Positions 46,263 through 58,310 of a DNA stretch of 64,000 nt are shown in pieces. Source of the stretch: Megascapheus bottae (taxonomy: Eukaryota; Chordata; Mammalia; Rodentia; Geomyidae); NCBI GenBank assembly GCA_024803745.1, contig JANJXV010000013.1:56941602-57005601 (forward strand), read 5' to 3'. The position numbers and the translations under genes were made by a program. Below the pieces are notes generated by a model that was given only the letters and a program-made list of their open reading frames with translations, made no database searches and was not told the origin of the DNA. The number at the start of each line of letters is the position of its first letter. The first letter of the stretch is position 1.

Positions 46263-47904
46263 AGCTTGAATCCCCGACGGGGACCCCAAGCTACCTGCAG
46301 AGGGACATTGAATTGTGTTTAGTGCTTAGGAAAAGAAAGGTGGACGGTGGCGTGCTGGCCCCCACTCACCCCCAGCCTGAACCCCCACATGCTGGAGACA
46401 TCACTCAGCCTGCAATGTCGAGCCCCCCAGGGAGGAGTCTGGCCCATAGGACAGAGCAGGGACAAGGGGGAGGCGGGGTGGGGTGGTCTTTAGAGAACCG
46501 GAAGCTAGCCAGGAAGCTTGGTTGAGACAGGGAATGCTGGGGGAAGGGTTCCAGAAAGTTGTTTCTTCCTGCTGAGAAATTGATGGTCTCCTGGGAGGCC
46601 CCGGGAGCCAGCCAGAGCCTATTGAGGCTCAGGACACCACCACTGCTGGGAAAGGAGTGTGACCACCGGGGGACCATGGCCATGGGGGCACAGCCACGGG
46701 GAGGGTGCCACGGGATGGGGAGGGCTCCACCGTGGGACAGGATGCCACCACGGGGAGGGGTGTGTGCCCCAAGGGGAGGAGGGCAGGGAGCCGCCAGCCT
46801 CTGTGCCCCAGCAGTGGTGGCTTAGTCCTTAGGACTAAGGAAAATGAATAGGCATCAATATTGCCAGCTATTATGTTACAGCCGAGCTCAGCTCTGGATT
46901 CCAGATCAATACTAAATAATTAAAAGAGAAACACTTAAAAATGAGACAAGGATGTCCAGGGACTGAGGCTGATGGGAAGGTCAGGGGTCAGGGGCAGACC
47001 AGAAGACTCTGCCAGGGAGCTGGACATAGAAGTAGGGGCTGGGGAAGGCCACGCTGAGGAAGAGGAGACAGAGGCAGCAGGCCCAGGCTGGAACCATCTG
47101 GACCAGAGGACAGGCCGGTGCCACTGCCCAGAGTGGGAGTGAGTGGGGCCCAGGGACACAGGTGCAGGGCAGTTGGGAGGGGTCAGGTGGAGGCACTGAG
47201 CCTGGAGTCCGAGGGGTTTCCGCAGAGACCAGGGCTCCACCTTCTGTCTACCTGCCCCCTCCCCCAGAGCCTGGCAGGGGCTTTGGGGCAGAAGCCCACT
47301 GTCTCCTAGGTCAGTTGCAGCTGGGCCAGTCCTGTGGGCTCAGCGTCCTGGGGACACAGGCCCTTCTGAGCCCCCAAGGCCTGGCTCAGGGAGAGGGGCT
47401 TCTCTGTGAAAGCATGGGAAGGACCAGGGACGGGAGCGCCCTGCCCCCTGCGAGGGGCGCCCTGCCTTTCTGGTAAGATCAGAGCCTCCTTTTGACCATG
47501 CACAGAGCCTGTGGAAGCAGCTCTTTTTTGGGGAGGTGGGGGGACGGCAGTTCTAAGGCTAGAAGTCAGGGTGCTGTCCTTTAGCTTTTTCTCTCAAATC
47601 TAAAAGAACTTGAACCCATCTCCCCCAGATCCAATTTCCTGCTGCCTTGATAAAAAATTAAAAACAACACTGGAATTGTTCAGTGAGCAGGCAGGGAAGT
47701 GGGGGGGGGCACGGCGGGAGGGAGGAGGGCACCCCGGGCACTGCCAGGAGGCCGTGAACCTCCAAGGGCAGGGGAGGGGGGCTGGGGCCACCCCAGCTCC
47801 TAGACCTGCCTGAGCATGGGGAGGGCGGGGGCCACAGGGCTGCAGGTCGGGTACCGGCCGAGGCTGGAGTTGGGACTGGCCTTCCCAAGGTAAGGACTGA
47901 GGGC

Positions 47905-48217
47905 TAAGCTTGGCACCGTGGCCCACGCCTGGGATCCCAGCTACTCAGGAGGCTGAGATCTGAGGACTGTGGTATGAAGCCAGCCTGGGCAGAAACGTGT
48001 GTAAGACTTGTATCTCCAATAACCACAAAAATGACAAAACAAAACAAAAAACCAAGAGAGAGCAGAAAGTCCTGAATTCAAGTCCTAGTACTAGCACAAA
48101 TGAAAAAAGAAAGGGGGAAGTGGCGCGGTAGCTCAAAGTGGTAGAGACAGCCTCGAGCTAAAGAGTTCAAAGACAGTGTCCAGGCCCAGAGTTCAAGCCC
48201 CATGACCGACAAAAAAA
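47905..48217 (+). mobile_element. Composite SINE followed by a second right half
   Basis: ccgtggcccacgcctgggat opens the first element, which ends in acaaaacaaaacaaaaaacc; a second tRNA-like unit follows (ggcgcggtagctcaaagtgg to ccccatgaccgacaaaaaaa). Confidence 0.85.
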
Positions 48218-48482
48218 AGGGGGGGGAGGTCAGGGTCGGAGAAGGTGACAGAGAAGATAGAAGCCGCCGGTCCTTTCACCCTTGACCACGTCACACGTCT
48301 GACTACTGGTCAGACCCTGAGTCCCTCTGCAGTGGCCAAGGCAGCAGTCCAAGGGCACAGGCAATGCGTTGAATTTGTACTGCAGTCCTAAACACTGGAG
48401 CTTTGAATCATGACCAAATGTATTGCAGAGGCGATCAGCTGAGGCAAGGCAGGGTGACAGCTCTCCTTACAAAAAGGGGAAG

Positions 48483-48712
48483 GGGCTGGGTGCTCACACC
48501 TGTCCAACCAGCTACTCAGGAGGCTGAGATCTGAGGATCGAGGTTCAAAGCCAGCCCAGGCAGGAGAGTGCATGAGATTCTTATCTCCAATGATCCACCA
48601 GAAAACCGGAAGTGGTGCTGTGGCTCAATGGGTAGAACAGTAGCCTTGAGCTGAAGAGCTCAGACTCAGCACCCAGGCCCAGAGTTCAAGTCCAGCAGTG
48701 GACAAAAAAAGG
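48483..48712 (+). mobile_element. Composite SINE
   Basis: gctactcaggaggctgagat, ccaatgatccaccagaaaac, gtgctgtggctcaatgggta and tail ggacaaaaaaaggg. Confidence 0.92.
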
Positions 48713-48949
48713 GAGGCGGGATACAAACTTGCCTAGGAGGGCATTGTGAGAAGGCAGGGCCGACAGGGACCAGCAGGCTAAGCAGTCTGTGGAGGGCACC
48801 TTTGGGGACAAGGCCACAAAAGAGGGAGGTAGGGAGGGCACCTGGGAGCGCAGCTGCCGCCACCCAAAGAGGCTTTAGATCTCCTGGGCATTTCTGAGGC
48901 TGCGTGAGACAGCTCCTCACAGGTGCCAGGAATTGGCAGACCTTTTTCT

Positions 48950-49145
48950 TTTTTCTTTCTTTCTTTCTTTTTTTTCCCGTCCTTGGGCCTTGCCTTAGGG
49001 CCTGGGCACTGTCCCTGAGCTTGTTTTGCTCAAGTCAGAGTGCCGCTTCTGGCTTTTTCTGTGCATGTGGTACTGAGCAATGGAACCCAGAGCTTTATGC
49101 ATGCTAGGCAAACATGCTAACACTAGGCTACATTCCCAGCCAGGG
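48950..49145 (-). mobile_element. Dimeric ID-like SINE
   Basis: Reversed order: tgccttagggcctgggcact, gctcaagtcagagtgccgct, then atgcatgctaggcaaacatg. A T-rich run at 48948-48976 is its tail. Confidence 0.88.
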
Positions 49146-49934
49146 GCAACCCTCTTCCTCCCTCCATGGCTGATTCTTGGATGCCCCTGGAAGGAGGGAG
49201 AGCTGAGACAAGGCTCTTTTGGGATGAGCGCCTTTCTTGGGCTTTGGCAGCATGGAGCCCAGGCAGCTGACTGTCCAGAGCCCTGGTCCAGCCAGGAGGG
49301 CCAGGGGTGTGCAGAGTATTCTGCTGCCAAGATAAAGAAACAGGAGGTTTACCAAGGGCCTAAAACATGTGACTGTGGAGATGTTCCAGGATGAGGCCAT
49401 GAGTGGGCTGGGAAATTAGGAGAGATGCTGGTCAGGTCCCGTCCAGGTTCAAAGGCCTCCGAACCAGGGGAGCCAAGGCCGAAGGCCTGAGAGGGGGTGA
49501 AGGCCACCCGTGTCTACTCCAGGGTCCAAAGGCCAGACTGCCTAGAGCACTCACGTCCACAGGCAGAAGGCTGTGTGTGGGGGGGAGGAGGAGAAGGGGA
49601 GAGAGAAGCAAGCCACCTTCCCTCTGCTGCCCCTCTTTTCTGTCACCACCTCATGGATCCTTCCAGCTCTCTGGGCACTCTCAGCCCAATCAAATAGACA
49701 CCAGAAGCTAACTGTCGCACGTCTGCAGGATCAGGACATGGCCGTGCCCTGTGCACACCTGACTCTGGGAGCCCTGGGTGGAGTTTGCTGTCCCCCCACA
49801 GAGGCAATGCTGTCAGTTCCCACCTACACAGTGAGAAAGACAATACCACTTCCTCCTCCCGGGTGAAGGGAGCGGAAGGGAAGGAGTCACACCCGCCTTC
49901 CACACTGTATCCAAAGGCACAGACTTGCTTCTTT

Positions 49935-50405
49935 TTGGGGGTGCTGATTCCCGGGCTTGAACTCAGAACCTGGACTGTGCCCCGGACTCTTTGAGCCTCA
50001 AGGCTGCTGCTCTACCACTTGAGTCACAGCTCTATTTCTGCATTTTTTTTATTTTTGTAGTTTATTGATGATAAAAGTCACAGCCTTTTCTGCCCAGGCT
50101 GGCTTCAAACTGGGTGAAACCAGAGCTGCTGCTACTTCCTCCTCCTCCTCCTCTTTCTCCTCCTCCTCCTTCCTCTTCCTCGTTCCTTCTCCTCCTTCTG
50201 CTTCTCTTTTGTGCCAATCCTAGGGATTGAACTCGGGGCCTGGGCACTGTCCCTGAGGTTTTTCAGACTAGAGCTCTACCACGCACCCCACAGCGTGCTT
50301 CTTGGTGGTCAGTTGGAGATAAGAGTCATACACTTTCTCAGCGAGCTCAGATCTCAGCATCGTGAGTGGCTAGGGCTACAGGTGTGAGTCACCACACCTG
50401 ACAGC
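49935..50405 (-). mobile_element. Two composite SINEs separated by a (TCC)n tract
   Basis: The first runs about 49940-50115 (gggcttgaactcagaacctg, ctaccacttgagtcacagct), the second about 50212-50405 (agggattgaactcggggcct, tagggctacaggtgtgagtc). The tract at 50135-50205, cctcctcctcctctttctcc-like, is the expanded tail of the second. Confidence 0.88.
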
Positions 50406-52444
50406 CCCATTCCAGCTGCTGGAGGCAGCTGGTCTTGGGTCTGCCACTGGTCTTGTGTAACTACACCCATCTGTGTAACTGCCAACTGCCACTGCTGGGT
50501 TCCCTTTTCCCTCAGCCTCGTACCCTGTTGCTCTTACGTCTCCCCCTGGCGGAGTAACCAATGGGGACCTGGGCTTGCCTGCTGTGGGGCAGTGATGCTA
50601 CCCACAGACACAGCTCTCTGTCCCCTCCGCAGCAGAGCTGCCACCAGCCTCCTCAATCTGGTCCCACTGTCACCCTAACGCTTTCCTAGCCTGTGGACTC
50701 AAACGCCTAAGGAGCCAGTGGCAGACAGCTTGGCCCTTCCACCCTGGGCACACTGTGTCTGCTGGTGGCAAGACTCCCCTTCTGGAAGCAAGTGTGCTGG
50801 GTAGCAGAGCTTAGGGCTGGGGGGATCAGGGGATCAGCCTTCACCAGTGAGTCAGTACAGGTAAAGTGGAGGGGCCGCCACTCCCCCGCTCCCCGCCCCG
50901 TGCTCGTCTTCTGAGAAGTGCGTTCACAGAGCAGAAGCAGCACAGTGTTGTGTGGTCTGAATATTTGTGTCTTTGTCTCCCCACGATGTGTATGTGGAAA
51001 GCACGAGGCTCCGGCCAGCCGTGTGATGAGGTTGGGGGACCCTGGCAGGTGGCTAGGCACAGCCATGCGATGGGACTGCAGCCCTTACAGAGGTGTGAGG
51101 GGCTCCTGTGAGGGCTCAGGTTGGGTGGCCCAGCTTAGGAGGCCACAGATTCATCGCGGGCATCTTGCGTTTGGACTCAGCTTTGCCTTGTGTCTACCTG
51201 AGCGGCCTCCGAGGCAAATGACAGCGGCTCAAGCAGATCAAGGCGGGCGTGAAGCGCCCGATGGGGCCAGGACTGCTGCGTCCAGGCCTGAGAGCCTTGG
51301 GGAATCCCCGTGGGAGGGAAACTGGGTCCCAGCATTCCGCGGGGGGGGGGCTGCTGGCCTGGGGAAGGGCGCCGTGTCAGGGGTGGGGTCCTGCCTCCCT
51401 TCCATCCCCACCACCAGGGCCACTTTGATGATGAGCCCATTGGAAACTGACTGGGAGTCTGAGAAGGAGGCCGGCCAACATCCACAGAATAGGAAGTCCC
51501 CGCCGCCAGGCTGTCCGAGCTCCCTGGGCCGTGGTTGCTTGTTGGAGAGCAAATGCCGCCATGGTCTTCACCCACTCAGGTGTTCCCGGAGCTCTTACCA
51601 CACTTCCTTATTCCCAGTGTTCCAGTTATGACCCTGCAGCAAAACCACTTGGACACAGCCTGCGTAACACAAGTCTGGTCGTTCCTTTGCCTGGCAGAGG
51701 ACCCAGCCAGATGCCTAGCCAGGTGCCCTGCCCACTGGAAGGACCCCCTCGTCATGCCCTCCAGGGACAGTGTCCTGGAGGGGTCACAGAGCTTTCTAGT
51801 CCCCATGAACCAGGCCCATACCATCTCTTATTGCAGCATGATTTCCACCTCTCCCACATGCAGTCCAGCCACGGGTGCCACGGGTAACACGGGTACCACG
51901 GGAGGGATCTGCGTGAAACCTTGTGGAGAGAGAAGTGGTGCACGTGCTTGTGCTGTGGGTTGAGACGCCAGGCCGGAAGCTTGATGCAGAGCACTGTGAA
52001 GCAACGCACGTGGCTGGCCTTGTTGGCGGAAGTGACCCTGCCTGTGCAGGAGGAGGGTGAGAGACACGCGCGGGAGCAGAATGTGCACACAAGTGCCGGG
52101 GAGAGTGTTGGGTTGTGGCAAGAATGGACTCCCCGCCTGATCAAGGTCAGGACAGAACAGCTGCTTCCATCGTCCAGGGTCCACCTGTCTTCTGCACAGG
52201 GCAAGAGAAGAGCCTGGCGGCGGGTGCGGGAGCTTTCTCCTTCTCGCGGGTGGCTCAGGTGGCTTCTCCCCTAACAGCCTGGGTCAGGGATCAAAGCAGT
52301 GATCCATTCTAGAACAGGGAAGTAACTGAGGACCCACTGGCACAGCCATGAGGCAGACCCGAGCCGAGGCCCACCGGGCCGGGACCAGGGTGTGCTGTGA
52401 GATTGTGAAGTCCAGAAATCAGTGTCGTTTCAGAGGCCGTATTC

Positions 52445-52535
52445 AGGGCTGGGCATGGCTTAGTGGCAAAGCATTCACCCAGCAAGCACAAGGTCCTGGG
52501 TTCAAGCACCAGTCCCAAAAAAAGAGAAGAAGAAG
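52445..52535 (+). mobile_element. ID-like monomer
   Basis: ggctgggcatggcttagtgg, gcattcacccagcaagcaca, gggttcaagcaccagtccc and an A-rich tail. It looks like a simple ID element without a second unit. A C/CA-rich run follows to about 52568. Confidence 0.85.
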
Positions 52536-53399
52536 AAAAAAAAGACACCCCCCCCCCACACACACACATGGGCCTGAGGCCTTGTAACCATCTTTGTAGC
52601 TACCTACATATAAAACACGGTCCAGTGAATGTTAAAAAAACAAACCACAAACAGAGCCAGCCCCAGCAAGCCCCTAGTCTAGTCTGCTCATCTCCTTCCC
52701 CTTGCAGAGCCTCTGGCTTCCTGGTTCTCTGGGGGGCAGGGAGGGGGGGCAAGGCTTAACCACATGTATTTCAGTATTGGGCTGGAGGCTCTTCCTGAGG
52801 TGAATTCGGCCTCCCCGTCATTCACGGCTCAGAGCCAGTGACCCTGTGATAATTATCATTTCTTTTTCTAATCAACCAAACAAACCCAGCAGTCTCTGTG
52901 ACCTTGCTGTTTGGGCCAGGGGCCGGGACAGAAGCTGGAGCAGGGAGCCCTTTGTCTCAGGGCCTGTCTGGAGGCCGCCAACAGTCTGGGGCTGTGGTGT
53001 CATCGGAAGGCTTGTCTGGGCAGGCCCTACCTCCATACTGGCTGCGGCTGTGGTCAGATTCACTTCCGGTGGGTACTGGCTCCAGTCTGGAGGGTTGATG
53101 GCTTCTTGCTGGTGTCAGCCTCCTGTGCCTTCCCCACGGCCGCTCTGAAGGTGGAAGCTGCCTTCCAGACAGGCAAGGGGGGAGGAGGAAGCGGAAGTCT
53201 GTGTGCTTTGCCACCCTTGCGCGTGGGGGAAGCTAGCATCTATCCCTTTGCCTTGATTTGTTTCTTGGATACAGGATCAGGACCAGAGGGGGACCAGGGG
53301 CTGTTGGATGGCATGCAGTGAGAAACATGCCGCCCGTGGGAGGGAGGCTGCTGGGAAGCCAGAGGCGTGCTGACTCCACAGCCTGGTGGCAAAGGAAAG

Positions 53400-53830
53400 A
53401 TTTATGAAGACACCTGAGTCTGTGCACACTGTCATAACAAAATGTAAAGAGCCGGCAATCTGTTAAAAAAAAAAAAAAAGCAGGACTTGAGCCAGGCAGG
53501 GTGGCTACACCCGTCATCCTAGCTACTCAAGGCTGAGATCTGAGGATCGCAGTTCAAAGCCAGCCCTGGCACAAAAATCCATGAGACTCTTATCTCCAGT
53601 GAATCACCACAAAACTGGAAGTGGAACTGAAGAGCTCTGGGACAGCATCCAGGCCCAGAGTTCAAGAGCCACAACGAGCCACAAAAAAGCAGGAATTGGT
53701 TCCTCACAGTTCTGGAGGCTGAAATTCCAAGATCACGAGCCCTGCAGGCTCTGGTGTTTACACCCAGAATGGAGTCCTGCTGCCCAGGGCCACCTTTGTG
53801 GCTTTGTGTGGTAGAAGGCATGGAGGAAGG
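53400..53830 (+). mobile_element. Old interspersed repeat split by a SINE insertion
   Basis: cactgtcataacaaaatgta before the SINE and ggttcctcacagttctggag plus gctgaaattccaagatcacg after it are parts of one ancient mammalian repeat whose family I cannot name with certainty. The inserted composite SINE spans about 53480-53690. Confidence 0.6.
53480..53690 (+). mobile_element. Composite SINE nested in an older repeat
   Basis: aggcagggtggctacacccg, caaggctgagatctgaggat, ctccagtgaatcaccacaaa. The right half is shortened: the promoter box between gtggaac and tgaagagctc is deleted. Confidence 0.85.
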
Positions 53831-53864
53831 AGCAGATGCTGTGGGAGGCCTTGGCGGTGGTGAT

Positions 53865-53866
53865 AG

Positions 53867-53900
<34 letters not shown>

Positions 53901-53940
53901 GATGATAGTGATGATGATGATGGTGATGATGATGATAGAG
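53865..53940. repeat. (GAT)n/(GGT)n trinucleotide tract
   Basis: gatgatgatgatgatggtgg and similar units over about 75 bases, giving poly-Asp on the + strand and poly-Ile/Thr-like frames on the - strand. Confidence 0.92.
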
Positions 53941-54029
53941 TCATACAGAAGGTTATAATTCCATAAGTCAAGTAATGAGTACAAATCCTCACTCCTTCCT
54001 TTGCTTCCCCATGGCTTTTAAAAACACTG

Positions 54030-54285
54030 TTTGTGAGGCCTATAATCCTAAGTATTCAGAAAGCTGAGATCTGAGGATCACAGTTTGAAGCCAGCTGGGG
54101 CAGAAAAGTCTGGGAGATTCTTATTGCCTATGAACCACAGTAGAGCACTAGCCTTGAGCAAAAATTGCTGCAGGACAGCACCTAGGCCTGAGCAAAAATT
54201 GCTGCAGGACAGCACCTAGGCCCTGAGGTTAAAAATGCTGCGGACAGCACCTAGGCCCTGAGGTTAAGCTCTAGGGCCAGAACAA
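54030..54285 (+). mobile_element. Composite SINE with a 38-bp internal duplication
   Basis: After tagagcactagccttgagc the segment ctgagcaaaaattgctgcag with gacagcacctaggcc is repeated, with a third shortened copy. Tail (aac)n at about 54281-54297. Confidence 0.8.
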
Positions 54286-54334
54286 CAACAACAACAAAAA
54301 TTGCGTGTGTGAATTATCACTGATAATATAAAGA

Positions 54335-54540
54335 GGAGAGCCTGCGAGTGTGGCCTGGTGGTAGAGTGCTTGCTAGCATGCAGGAGGCCCTGGGTTCGAT
54401 TCCTCAGTATCACATACACAGAAAAAGCTGGGAGTGGTGCCGTGACTCAAGTAATAAAGTGTAGCCCTGAGCAACAAAAGCTCAGGGACAGTGCCCAGGC
54501 TCTCAGTTCAAGCCCCAGGACTGCACCCCCCCCCCAAAAA
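54335..54540 (+). mobile_element. Dimeric ID-like SINE
   Basis: gcctggtggtagagtgcttg and gttcgattcctcagtatcac, then gtgccgtgactcaagtaata; C-run plus A-rich tail at 54524-54541. Confidence 0.9.
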
Positions 54541-55518
54541 AATGCAAGAGGCTTTTTTTGTGATAATTGCACAGATGCAGGCGGTTCACGTAGGCAGTTA
54601 CTCTGCCGAGTTGCTGCCCTCCTCCTTTACCCCCCACCCTTTTCAAATAGTGTGTGGGAGGTGTGATGCCATGCTCATACACAGACACACACGTGTGTGT
54701 GTCTACATGTGTGCATACATATGCACAGGCACACAAGCACACGTGCAGGGACTGGTGGGGGGGAAACCTTCTGCCACGAAGCCAGGTGCAGGCTCAGGAG
54801 TGAGGCAGGAGCTCCGACATGGAGGGCTGAGACACACACATAGCTAGCCACTCTGTCCCCAGTGCTACTCGAGAGTGCCTGCAGTGTCACCAGCAGTGAC
54901 AGTGTACTGCTATCTTCTTAGAGAACTGCCTTCAGGTTCAGAGAGGAACGCAACACTCACGCTTATGAACTACTCATTTATGCTGGAGGCACCGTGATTG
55001 GGTAATTTCCTTATCATGAAGACTGCATTGCAGTTGGGCGGGAGGCAGGCGAATTTCTACCATTATTTTAATGTAAGACTTGGCTAGATTAGGGCATTTC
55101 AGATAAGCAGAACCAGAACCAATGTATTAATATAATATCTATATATCACATACAGATTTTCACACACACACACTCTCAAAACCCTCTCGTGAGCAAGCTG
55201 TTGAGGAGCGGGTACCTCCGTGGCACTGTCTGAGTCCAGTGGGAGAAGCTCCGTGCGGGCCTTTGGGACAGGAGCAGGACCCATGGTGAGGTCCCCGTGG
55301 GGACACTCACGACCCTGGCCAGGACCCGGCACTGCAGGCGGAGGCAGAGCCACGGAGCAGGGCTGGACACTGACTGAGAGGACAGCAGGACAGGGCCGAC
55401 CCTGCAGGACTCTTGTGGAAGGTGACACAGGGCGTTGGTGAGGCTGTCACCAGCTGGACAGCTTTGTGGGCTCTTTGTGAGGGAGCTCAGGAAGAGAAGC
55501 TCCCTCTGCACCCTGTCT

Positions 55519-55519
<1 letters not shown>

Positions 55520-55573
<54 letters not shown>
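55520..55573. repeat. (CA)n microsatellite
   Basis: About 26 uninterrupted CA units, continuing as a degenerate CA/TG-rich stretch to 55611. Confidence 0.95.
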
Positions 55574-55924
55574 ATGCACACACATGCATGTGTATACAAT
55601 GCACACACACATTTATTCCAGGGCTTGGGCTCAGCTGATCAGGCCAGCAGACTTGAACTCTGCAGACTGAAAACTCAGGCCTTGTCATATTCGAGCCCTC
55701 CTTGCTTCTCCAGGAAGTCCAGGTCTTTGCTGTGATGAAACAGGACCCTATGGTTTAAGGTCTTTCAAGTGTAGTGATTCAGAAGTTCATCTCACAGGAA
55801 AACATCCGGAAACATCCGCATCATACATCCTGACAGACGTGGGCTGAGCAGCTGGGCGCTGACCAGACCAGTGCTAGAATTAGCTTTCATAATATATGTA
55901 GGCTCTTGCATATTAAAATTCCAT

Positions 55925-56365
55925 CAAAATCTGGGTGCTGGTAGCTCACACCTTTAATTCTAGCTACTCAAGAGGCTGAGATCTGAGATCGCATTCAAAG
56001 CCAGCCAGCGCGGGAAAGTCTGTTGGCTCTTACATCTGATTAACCGTCAGTAACCTGGAAGCTAAGCCATGGCTCAGAGTGCTACTTCTGAGCAAAAGAG
56101 CTCTGAGTTCAAGCCCCACAACTGACCCCTGTCCTTAAAAAGCACACAACAGCCAGGTACTGGGGGTCATGCCTGTAATCCTAGCCACTCAGGAAGCTGA
56201 GGATTGTCGCTTGAAGTCAGCCGGACCTAGAAAGTCTGTGAGATTTCAACCTTCAATTGGCCACCAAAAGCTGTGGCCCAAGTAGCAGAGGGCCAGCCTT
56301 GAGCAAAAATCCAAAGAGCAACGTCCAGACCCTGAGTTCAAAACTCAGTCCTAGTAGGCACATGG
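55925..56365 (+). mobile_element. Two composite SINEs in tandem
   Basis: First about 55930-56130 (gctggtagctcacaccttta, ctcaagaggctgagatctga, tgagttcaagccccacaact); second about 56152-56360 (ggtcatgcctgtaatcctag, aatccaaagagcaacgtcca). Confidence 0.85.
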
Positions 56366-56639
56366 AACATAAACAAGATGGAGTCGCACTCTGTGGCTCT
56401 CTGTCTGAGACCCGACCGCGCACCTTGTAGGCTGAGTTCTGGGAACGAGCCCATCCCAGCATCCATTCTCTGTTATTGCACATTTTATCACTGCAGCATG
56501 GCACAGAGGCAGGGTGCTTTGGAAGGAACATAGTTTTTGTTGCACAGCAACAAGATGGAGAGTCAAGGGGCCAGTCTCTGGCGATGGCCTTCTGGCTAGC
56601 AGTCCCAGAGTAGCTCAGCATTGTGTGACAAGGGAGAGC

Positions 56640-56930
56640 CTGTGTGTCTTCTGATCTGGCTGCAGAGGATCATGAGTTCAAGGCTGGCCCGGGCTACATG
56701 TGGAGATCCTGTCTCAACAAGAAAGCAAGTAGAGCTGGGAATGCGGCCGAGGGGTAGAGCACTGGCCTGGCACACCTGAAGCCCTGGGTTGATTCCAGAA
56801 AAGGCTGGAAGGGGTGCTGTGGCTCAAGGGGTAGAGTGAGCAAAAGAAGCTCAGGGATGGTGTCCAGGCCCTGAGCTCAAGCCACCAGACTGGCAAAACA
56901 AACAAACAAAACCCCCCAAAACAAACAAGC
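56640..56930 (+). mobile_element. B1-like piece and dimeric ID-like SINE
   Basis: A short B1-like end (ggctggcccgggctacatgt, gagatcctgtctcaacaaga) precedes an ID-like dimer (gagctgggaatgcggccgag, gtgctgtggctcaaggggta). The tail is (caaa)n, then a gggagggaggg tract to about 57018. Confidence 0.85.
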
Positions 56931-58229
56931 AAGCAGGTAGGGAGGGTGAAAGGATGGAGGAAAGGGAGGAGGAAAGAAGGGGGGAGGGAGGGAGGGAGGG
57001 AGGGAGGGAGGGAGGGAGATGGGTTAGCAGGACTCTACCATGAAGCTCCACCCTGCTGGCTTTACCCTCTCCTAATCACCCAGTAGAGGCCTTACCTCTG
57101 AACACTTGGTCTGATTAAGGTCTACCTCTTATCCTCTGGCTAAAGGTCATGGTGGGGGAGGAGGGACGCTTAACTGTGTCCCAGCCACATTTCCTTCTGC
57201 TGTTGGGCCTGGCTGTGACCAAACAGCCAAAGCCAAGAGACTGTTGGGTGGAGGGGGAGGGGGAATGGGATACACTGGGGTGGGAGCGGGGGTCCGTGTG
57301 GTACCAGGAGCCAGTGAAAGTCAGAATCCACAGGCCAGGGCGCGGGGGGGGGGTGGACGTGGGGGACAGCGCTCACGAGGGCGGCCAGGGGATAGAGTGC
57401 AGGCTACAGGAGACTCCTGCGTATCCGGGTCCTCTGCCCCTGGGTCGGGGGCTGGGATGGGCTCAGGGCCCAGTGTCTCTCCCCATCCCACCCCTCTAGG
57501 ATCAAAGCTGGTGGGAGAGCATGGTGACAGGCCAGCACCACCTCAGCATGGAATGGGGTCGGGTGGTGGCAGCGGGAGGTCTGCCTGTGTGCCACGGCGG
57601 TCCCCATGCCCCCATGCCCCATGCTGTCTGTCAGAGTTTCTCTCTCCTCTTCATCATCGTCCTGCCCAGCCAGTGGCTGGTATTGTCCCCTCAGGACGGC
57701 ACTGGGGAAGCAGAGCCGGCCGTCAGGCGCTGGAGAAGGCCTGACCTGGCCATCACCAGTGCACTGTGGGAACGCCAGTGTCCTCCCTCGGGCATAAGCT
57801 GCGGGAGTTTTCAGGTGGGGCTTTGGGTGAGGGAGTGCTGTGCCGAGCTCTGGCTGCCCGGCCTTTCTTTCTTTTTCTTTTCCAACATGTGACTTCAAGC
57901 TCCCGGTAAACCTGTTGGGAGGCTGAGAACTGGAGGATCTTGGTTCAGGGACAGCTAAGAGACTCCCCCACAGCCACATCCCAAATGGTATGGGAGGCTG
58001 AGATTGAGAGGACCATGGTCCAGGCCAGCCTGGGCAGGAGAGTCGGGGAGACTGGATCCGCAGAAAGGAAGCTGGGGGAGGCTGTGTGCGCTTGGGGACC
58101 CAGCAGCGCCAGGAAGCCTAACGTAGGGGGATTGTGGCCCAAATGAGTCCTGGGCCTGGTGGATATTGAGAGTAAAGCAGGGCTGGAAGAGTGACCCACC
58201 TGGAAGGGCGGCAGCCCAGCGGGTATGGG

Positions 58230-58247
58230 CCCCCCCCCCCCCCCCCC
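58230..58247. repeat. C-homopolymer downstream of TSPAN32
   Basis: Eighteen C in a row, just beyond the putative TSPAN32 polyadenylation signal. Confidence 0.9.
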
Positions 58248-58304
58248 TGCGCTCAGCTACCCAGCTACCAAAACTGAAAGTAGTCACAGCGGCCAAGTTT
58301 CCGC

Positions 58305-58310
58305 TTTATT
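58305..58310 (-). terminator. TSPAN32: Candidate TSPAN32 polyadenylation signal
   Basis: AATAAA on the - strand, followed by GCGG. It is about 770 bases past the TSPAN32 stop. A run of 18 C lies about 60 bases further along, at 58230-58247 on the + strand. Confidence 0.5.

Larger units (their letters stand above)
45000..58290. other. Intergenic region between CD81 and TSPAN32
   Basis: Outside the SINEs, L1 pieces and microsatellites listed separately, I see no exon-like, conserved or structured sequence in this stretch. The unassigned blocks at 45000-46040, 46270-47900, 50410-52440, 54545-55515, 56370-56630 and 57020-58230 hold only short chance frames. In human a non-coding antisense transcript starts near CD81; this sequence gives no way to recognise one. 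Confidence 0.55.
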
